From positions 3,534,001 to 3,598,000 of the forward strand of contig NZ_CP135079.1 of assembly GCF_032121415.1 (NCBI RefSeq): DNA of 64,000 bases, given 5' to 3'. The notes beneath the pieces are model-generated. The model was not told the origin of the DNA, made no database searches, and saw only the letters and a list, made by a program, of their open reading frames with translations. The first letter of the stretch is position 1; the number at the start of each line of letters is the position of its first letter. Below, piece after piece: positions 59,824-64,000 of this stretch. The position numbers and the translations under genes are program-made. The DNA comes from Streptomyces parvus (lineage in GTDB: Bacteria; Actinomycetota; Actinomycetes; Streptomycetales; Streptomycetaceae).

Positions 59824-60020
59824 ACGAAAACGGCCTTGCAGAAGTAAAGGAAGGCAAAAGCCTCCGTAGGGTCGAGGTCAAGCGCGTGCGCTGCCGGTCT
59901 CCCGGCCCGGTGTCCGTGCGATTTTCGGACGATCTTCAGATGCCCCGCCGCAGGTAGGGCGGGGTGCCCGGTGGCCCCGGGGGTTGGGTCGGGGGCCCGA
60001 GTTCGCTAGGGTCCTGCCCC

Positions 60021-60236
60021 ATGGCACACAACCCCCACGCCCCCCAGCCGGGCCCCGAGGGCAACCACGACCCGGCGGGCAGCACGCAGATGTTCCGCGC
60101 CTTCGTCGACGAGGGCGAGCCGCAGCGCCGGCAGCAGCCCGCGGCGACCTCGTCCGGGCCGAAGGCCGGGGTGATCGCGGCCGTGATCGCGGTCGTCGTC
60201 GTCCTCGGCGCGGTGGCCTGGCTCGCACTGGGCTGA
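60021..60236 (+). CDS. Small C-tail-anchored membrane protein
   Basis: This 71-residue protein has a polar Pro/Gln-rich N-terminus (MAHNPHAPQPGPEGNHDPAG) and one C-terminal hydrophobic helix (GVIAAVIAVVVVLGAVAWLAL) ending at the stop. The ATG at 60021 matches a common start for short streptomycete membrane proteins, while the longer frame upstream is Gly-rich noise. No functional motif. It is followed by a hairpin terminator shared with the convergent lipoprotein gene. Confidence 0.7.
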   Translation: MAHNPHAPQPGPEGNHDPAGSTQMFRAFVDEGEPQRRQQPAATSSGPKAGVIAAVIAVVVVLGAVAWLALG

Positions 60237-60239
60237 CGA

Positions 60240-60271
60240 GCTGCCGTACGGCGGTGCTGCCGCACGGCAGC
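60240..60271. terminator. Convergent terminator
   Basis: Arms GCTGCCGTACGGC and GCCGCACGGCAGC (one mismatch) with a six-base loop lie between the convergent genes ending at 60236 and 60299. Confidence 0.7.
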
Positions 60272-60298
60272 ACGCTGATACGACACACGCCGTGGACG

Positions 60299-61142
60299 TC
60301 ACTCCCACACGGCGGAGACGTCCTGGGTCTCGACGCGCATCCCCAGCGGGACCCGCCAGGACTCCACGCAGACGGTGTACGTCTTCGACCGCGTCGAGCC
60401 CGCGCCGATCGGGGCGGGCAGCGGCTGGGACGGGATGATGGTCGCCCAGTCGACGCCGAGGGCGCCGATGATGTGGGTGGCGAAGGTGACGGTCCCCGAG
60501 CGCGCCGGGAGCCTCCGGTGTTGCGGAACTCCACGGTCACCTTCTCGCACCACCGCTTGTCCGTCCCGGCGCGCTGCGGGGCGCTCAGTGTCAGCGCGGC
60601 CGGGGTCGCGGGCGGAGCGGGAGGTTTCGGGCCGCTGGGCGTGCCGGGGCTCGGAGGCGACGGGTTTTCCGGGCTGCCGCCCGGCGGGGAGCCGGTTTCG
60701 CCGCTGTCGCCCGGCTTCGTGGGCGCGGTGGGGTCTGCGGGCTGCGAGGGGGCTTCCCCCGGCCCGTCGGACGAACCGGCCGCCTGACGCCCGCGTGGCG
60801 TCCCCGTGCGAGCCCCGCCGGATCCGTCCTGGGCTTCGCCGGGCCGGCCGTCCCCCGGGGAACCGGCGCTCGGCGGCGTACCGCCGCTCGATGACGTACC
60901 ACCGCCACCACGCCCCTGCCCCCAGCGCTCCCGCTCCCGTCGAGGGGGGTGAGCGTCACCTCCCCCGAGGGCGCCCAGTCCGAGGGAGGCTTCGAGCTTC
61001 CGGCCGCGCCCACGGCCGTGTAACCGTCGCCCGGCCCGCCGCCGCAGCCGGACAGGAGGCCGGCGCCCAGGCGCAGCGCGGCCGCCGAGGCGGCGATGGC
61101 CGGGCCTCGGCGGCCGGTGGAGCCGCATGCCTGACGTCGCAT
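60299..61142 (-). pseudogene. Lipoprotein with Pro-rich linker, broken by two frameshifts
   Basis: From ATG 61142 the protein has a signal peptide with lipobox LLSGC (MRRQACGSTGRRG...GAGLLSGCGGG). After about residue 70 the sensible frame moves to another (GGGGTSSSGGTPPSAGS, with a long Pro/Gly/Ser linker and DKRWCEKVTVEFRNTGGS). Near 60,505 it moves again to SGTVTFATHIIGALGVDWATI and VETQDVSAVWE up to the stop at 60299. The three parts join into one lipoprotein of about 280 residues. The last part looks like a beta-sandwich with a WCEK Cys and a single partner Cys. Two one-base losses explain the breaks; sequencing error is possible. Confidence 0.7.
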
Positions 61143-61232
61143 CGCGTGCGCGTGCCTGACGGGCCGTCACATAAGAACCCTCGTGAACCGTTTTTCCGGC
61201 TCTTCGATTTGCCGGTTCCCCCGTCTTCCGGC

Positions 61233-62099
61233 TCAGTCGGCGATGAGCCCTTCCCTGAGCTGCGCGAGCGTGCGGGTCAGCAGCCGGGAGACGTGCATCT
61301 GGGAGATGCCGACCTCCTCGCCGATCTGCGACTGGGTCATGTTCGCGAAGAACCGGAGCATGATGATCTGGCGCTCGCGCGGGGCGAGTTTGGCCAGCAG
61401 CGGCTTGAGCGACTCGCGGTACTCGACGCCCTCCAGTGCCGTGTCCTCGTACCCGAGGCGGTCCGCGAGCGAGCCCTCGCCGCCGTCGTCCTCGGGGGAG
61501 GGGGAGTCGAGCGAGGAGGCGGTGTAGGCGTTGCCGACGGCGAGGCCGTCGACCACGTCCTCCTCGGAGACCCCGAGCGCGCGGGCCAGCTCCGGGACGG
61601 TCGGCGAGCGGTCGAGCTTCTGCGCGAGCTCGTCGCTGGTCTTGGTCAGAGCGAGCCGCAGCTCCTGGAGGCGGCGGGGGACCCGCACGGACCAGGACGT
61701 GTCGCGGAAGAAGCGTTTGATCTCGCCGACGACGGTGGGCATGGCGAACGTCGGGAATTCGACGCCGCGTTCGCAGTCGAACCGGTCGATCGCCTTGATC
61801 AGGCCGATCGTGCCGACCTGGACGATGTCCTCCATCGGTTCGTTGCGGCTGCGGAACCGCGCCGCGGCGTACCGCACCAGCGGGAGGTTCAGTTCGATCA
61901 GTGTGTCCCGCACATAGGTCCGCTCCGGACTGTCCGTTCCCTCGGGGCCCGAGGCGGGGCCGAGCGCGGCGAGCCGCAGGAACAGGGAGCGGGACAGCGT
62001 GCGGGTGTCGATGGCTTCCGGCGAGCTGGTGAGCACGGCGGGTGCCGGCACGCTCTTCGTGAGCGTGAGCACCTTCGAGCTGCCCTGTTCTTCGGACAT
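61233..62099 (-). CDS. SigF/SigB-group sigma factor (second of a tandem pair)
   Basis: This 288-residue factor is of the sporulation/stress SigF-SigB-SigG group. It has region 2 ([39 protein letters not shown]), the adjoining [19 protein letters not shown], region 3 and region 4 ([37 protein letters not shown]). It shares most of region 2 with the upstream factor at 62,334. In S. coelicolor, two such genes (sigF, sigN) are neighbours; this one is probably the SigN-like member. Its N-terminal 45 residues are variable. GACATGTC-type repeats lie in the promoter region. Confidence 0.9.
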   Translation of the reverse strand: MSEEQGSSKVLTLTKSVPAPAVLTSSPEAIDTRTLSRSLFLRLAALGPASGPEGTDSPERTYVRDTLIELNLPLVRYAAARFRSRNEPMEDIVQVGTIGLIKAIDRFDCERGVEFPTFAMPTVVGEIKRFFRDTSWSVRVPRRLQELRLALTKTSDELAQKLDRSPTVPELARALGVSEEDVVDGLAVGNAYTASSLDSPSPEDDGGEGSLADRLGYEDTALEGVEYRESLKPLLAKLAPRERQIIMLRFFANMTQSQIGEEVGISQMHVSRLLTRTLAQLREGLIAD

Positions 62100-62209
62100 G
62101 CCACCCCCTTGAGGTCGCGGACGGTCGCGGCGGCCGCGACCATCGGAGGAACGCAGCCTCCACCTGAATACCGGAGGTGGGGCTGCGGCAAACGCGCTTC
62201 GAGCAGAAT

Positions 62210-62244
62210 GTCACATGTCGGCAACACGCTGTAGTGACATGTCG
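62210..62244. promoter_or_regulatory. Tandem ACATGTCG repeats upstream of the second sigma gene
   Basis: GTCACATGTCG (62210-62220) and GTGACATGTCG (62234-62244) are 24 bases apart, about 110-145 bases before the start at 62099. The palindrome GACATGTC recurs at 63280-63287 upstream of the first sigma gene. A shared regulator of the pair is possible. Confidence 0.5.
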
Positions 62245-62333
62245 ACAAGTCAGCGCCGAATCCGCCCTGGAAACAGGGGGTGTGGCCTTTTTATGCCGTC
62301 AGAACTGGTCTGTGGACGGTCTACCCGTTCCGG

Positions 62334-63212
62334 TTACGCCTCGATCCTGTTTGCGGATCTCAAGCGGGCGAAACTTCTGGCGAGGAGCCTTGACACATGC
62401 ATCTGGGAGACGCCGAGCTCGGCGCTGATCTGAGACTGGGTCAAGTTGCTGTAGTAGCGCAGCAGAAGGATGCGCTGTTCGCGCTCGGGAAGCTGGACGA
62501 GGAGGTGCCGGACGAGGTCGCGGTGCTCGACGCCCGCGAGCGCGGGGTCCTCGTAGCCGAGCCGGTCGAGGAGCCCGGGCAGTCCGTCGCCCTCCTGGGC
62601 GGCCTCCAGTGAGGTCGCGTGGTACGAGCGCCCGGCTTCGATGCAGGCCAGTACCTCGTCCTCGGAGATCTTCAGCCGCTCGGCGATCTCGGCGGTGGTC
62701 GGGGACCTGCCGTGAGCGGTCGTCAGGTCCTCGGTGGCGCCGGTGACCTGGACCCAGAGTTCGTGCAGTCGGCGGGGGACGTGGACGGTGCGCACGTTGT
62801 CGCGGAAGTAGCGTTTGATCTCGCCGACGACGGTGGGCATCGCGAACGTGGGGAACTGGACGCCGCGCTCCGGGTCGAACCGGTCGATGGCGTTGATCAG
62901 GCCGATCGTGCCGACCTGGACGACGTCCTCCATCGGCTCGTTGCGGCTGCGGAAACGCGCGGCGGCGTACCGGACGAGGGGGAGGTTCGCCTCGATGAGG
63001 GCGGCCCGGACCCGGCGGTGTTCCGGAGTGCCCGGCTCCAGGTCCTTGAGCTGACCGAAGAGGACCTGTGTGAGCGCCCTGGTGTCGGCGCCGCGAGCCC
63101 GGGCGGGCGGGGCCGATGGGTCCGGGGTCTCGGTCTGGATGTCCTCGGCCGGAACGGTCGGCACGGCTTGGGCGGTCTGGGGAGGCACTTGAGGCGCTGT
63201 ACTGGCCGGCAC
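62334..63212 (-). CDS. sigF: Sporulation sigma factor SigF
   Basis: The predicted protein has 292 residues. It has [19 protein letters not shown] in the N-terminal part, region 2 ([43 protein letters not shown]), [34 protein letters not shown], and region 4 ([41 protein letters not shown]). It closely resembles streptomycete SigF, which acts late in spore maturation. The GTG start at 63212 matches the family start. The start region contains tandem GTTGACC words (63,232-63,249 reverse), candidate promoter elements. It lies upstream of its sigma paralogue on the same strand. Confidence 0.85.
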   Translation of the reverse strand: MPASTAPQVPPQTAQAVPTVPAEDIQTETPDPSAPPARARGADTRALTQVLFGQLKDLEPGTPEHRRVRAALIEANLPLVRYAAARFRSRNEPMEDVVQVGTIGLINAIDRFDPERGVQFPTFAMPTVVGEIKRYFRDNVRTVHVPRRLHELWVQVTGATEDLTTAHGRSPTTAEIAERLKISEDEVLACIEAGRSYHATSLEAAQEGDGLPGLLDRLGYEDPALAGVEHRDLVRHLLVQLPEREQRILLLRYYSNLTQSQISAELGVSQMHVSRLLARSFARLRSANRIEA

Positions 63213-63398
63213 GGTGACGCCACCCCTTTGCGGTCAACTACGGTCAACTCATCCGTCAAAAGCGGTCATAGCATCACAAGACATGTCCACTGTGTGCAAG
63301 CACCTCATAGTGCCGTGTTGACGGCATAAGGGTTTAAAAGGAACAGAGAAACCCCCCGCCTGAACGGCGAGGGGTCGACGGAACCGGGACGAGCGAGG

Positions 63399-63692
63399 TC
63401 AGAAGGGGTAGTCCGCGATCACCCAAGTGGCGAATTCGCGCCACTGTCCGGCGGCGGCCTGGTGGGCGGGGTGCTCGATGTACCGCTTGAGCGCGTCCTC
63501 GTCGGCGACGGCGGAGTTGATGGCGTAGTCGTACGCGATCGGCCGGTCGGTGATGTTCCAGGCGCACTCCCAGAACTCCAGCTCAGGAACCTGCCCCGCC
63601 AGCTCCCGGAAGGCCCGGTCCCCGGCCACGACCCGCGGGTCGTTCCGCTCGACGCCGTCGTTCAGCTTGAAGAGCACCAGGTGGCGGATCAT
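63399..63692 (-). CDS. Dabb (stress-responsive A/B barrel) family protein
   Basis: This 97-residue protein has the Dabb pattern: HLVLFKLNDGVE first strand, ELEFWECAWNITDRPIAYDYAINSAVADEDALKRYIEHPAHQ and a closing FATWVIADYP strand. These form a dimeric alpha-beta barrel, found in stress proteins and in some monooxygenase-like enzymes. The start is ATG 63692. The upstream small membrane gene ends 11 bases earlier, so the two are co-transcribed. A small hairpin follows its stop. Confidence 0.85.
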   Translation of the reverse strand: MIRHLVLFKLNDGVERNDPRVVAGDRAFRELAGQVPELEFWECAWNITDRPIAYDYAINSAVADEDALKRYIEHPAHQAAAGQWREFATWVIADYPF

Positions 63693-63702
63693 CGTGCGGC
63701 TC

Positions 63703-63867
63703 CTACTTCACCAGTTCTGACATGAAGTCACCGACGCTCTGGGCGGCGGTGGAAATGCCTTCGAACCCTACCTGGACCAGTTCGGCGGCCCGCTGGGGAG
63801 ACATGATGATCGTGTACAGCACGAAGACCACCAGCATGTAGATGATGATCGTCTTTGCCTTGGCCAC
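63703..63867 (-). CDS. 54-residue membrane peptide
   Basis: A GTG start at 63867 with GGGGAGG about 7 bases upstream opens a 54-codon frame to TAG at 63703. The peptide reads MAKAKTIIIYMLVVFVLYT then IIMSPQRAAELVQVGFEGIS and a helical acidic tail. It has one N-terminal membrane helix and a soluble end. It precedes the Dabb gene by 10 bases. No motif is known to me. The remaining bases to the window end (63,868-64,000) look like its promoter and hold no gene. Confidence 0.65.
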   Translation of the reverse strand: MAKAKTIIIYMLVVFVLYTIIMSPQRAAELVQVGFEGISTAAQSVGDFMSELVK

Positions 63868-64000
63868 AACCGTGCCTCCCCGTCGACCTCACGTGCGATC
63901 GGGCGATTCTATCCGCACGAATGGCCGTATCCGGTGGCCGTTTTTGATCACTGATGTGCCTTTTAAGGACCTACGACCCAGCCATCAGGGCCTTTCGCCG

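Overview
The window is very GC-rich actinobacterial DNA and almost certainly comes from a Streptomyces chromosome. The evidence is strong third-position GC bias, a tandem pair of SigF-group sigma factors, a subtilisin-inhibitor (SSI) protein, an F420/PPOX-type oxidoreductase, rare TTA codons confined to regulatory genes, and a pSAM2-like integrative element.

Bases 1 to about 12,900 are the right part of an actinomycete integrative and conjugative element (AICE) whose integrase end lies left of the window. Leftward genes encode replication functions (DUF3987 protein, primase/polymerase), small spread/membrane proteins, a TraB/FtsK-type DNA translocase, a diguanylate cyclase and DUF2637/DUF3307 membrane proteins. 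The right part holds the control genes: an XRE-DUF5919 regulator, a Pif-like Nudix protein, an HD phosphohydrolase and a double winged-helix GntR regulator. It ends with a TIR-domain gene of lower GC as cargo. The element ends in the 3' part of a tRNA-Ser gene that lacks its 5' half, the expected attR.

Bases 12,900 to 29,530 are host chromosome. They hold a PRC-barrel protein, a 990-residue secreted multidomain sugar-binding/hydrolase protein, a second primase/polymerase paralogue, a small secreted protein, a badly frameshifted acyl-CoA/thiolase remnant, an ECF sigma factor, an acyl-CoA ligase, a 1,377-residue PAS/receiver hybrid with degenerate kinase motifs, an SSI-type inhibitor and tRNA-Ser(GCU).

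Bases 29,566 to 42,455 are a second island of about 12.8 kb. It is inserted in the 3' end of tRNA-Arg(ACG) and bounded by 94-bp direct repeats with two mismatches. I see no integrase in it. It carries a six-gene overlapping operon centred on a radical SAM/SPASM enzyme and a 54-residue candidate precursor peptide (a probable RiPP pathway). This operon is divergent from an XRE-TPR regulator with two TTA codons, with a 17-bp palindrome between them. A Nudix gene, a complete type I restriction-modification operon in the order R-S-M, and a HEPN-type protein follow. It looks like a defence and peptide island mobilised in trans.

Bases 42,456 to 64,000 are host chromosome again. They hold a decayed TPR gene, an NDH-2-like oxidoreductase with a SigJ-type sigma factor, a DUF2797 protein, an amidohydrolase, an OmpR regulator whose kinase gene is a stump, a serine hydrolase, a secreted EEP-family protein, an EmrB/QacA exporter with a TetR regulator, a D-hydroxyacid dehydrogenase, a PPOX protein, a YceI protein beside an MFS exporter that share an unusual Ig-like module, a MarR regulator with twin operators, a frameshifted lipoprotein, and the SigF-group pair. 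Single-base frameshifts recur in several genes, so some 'pseudogenes' could be sequencing errors.
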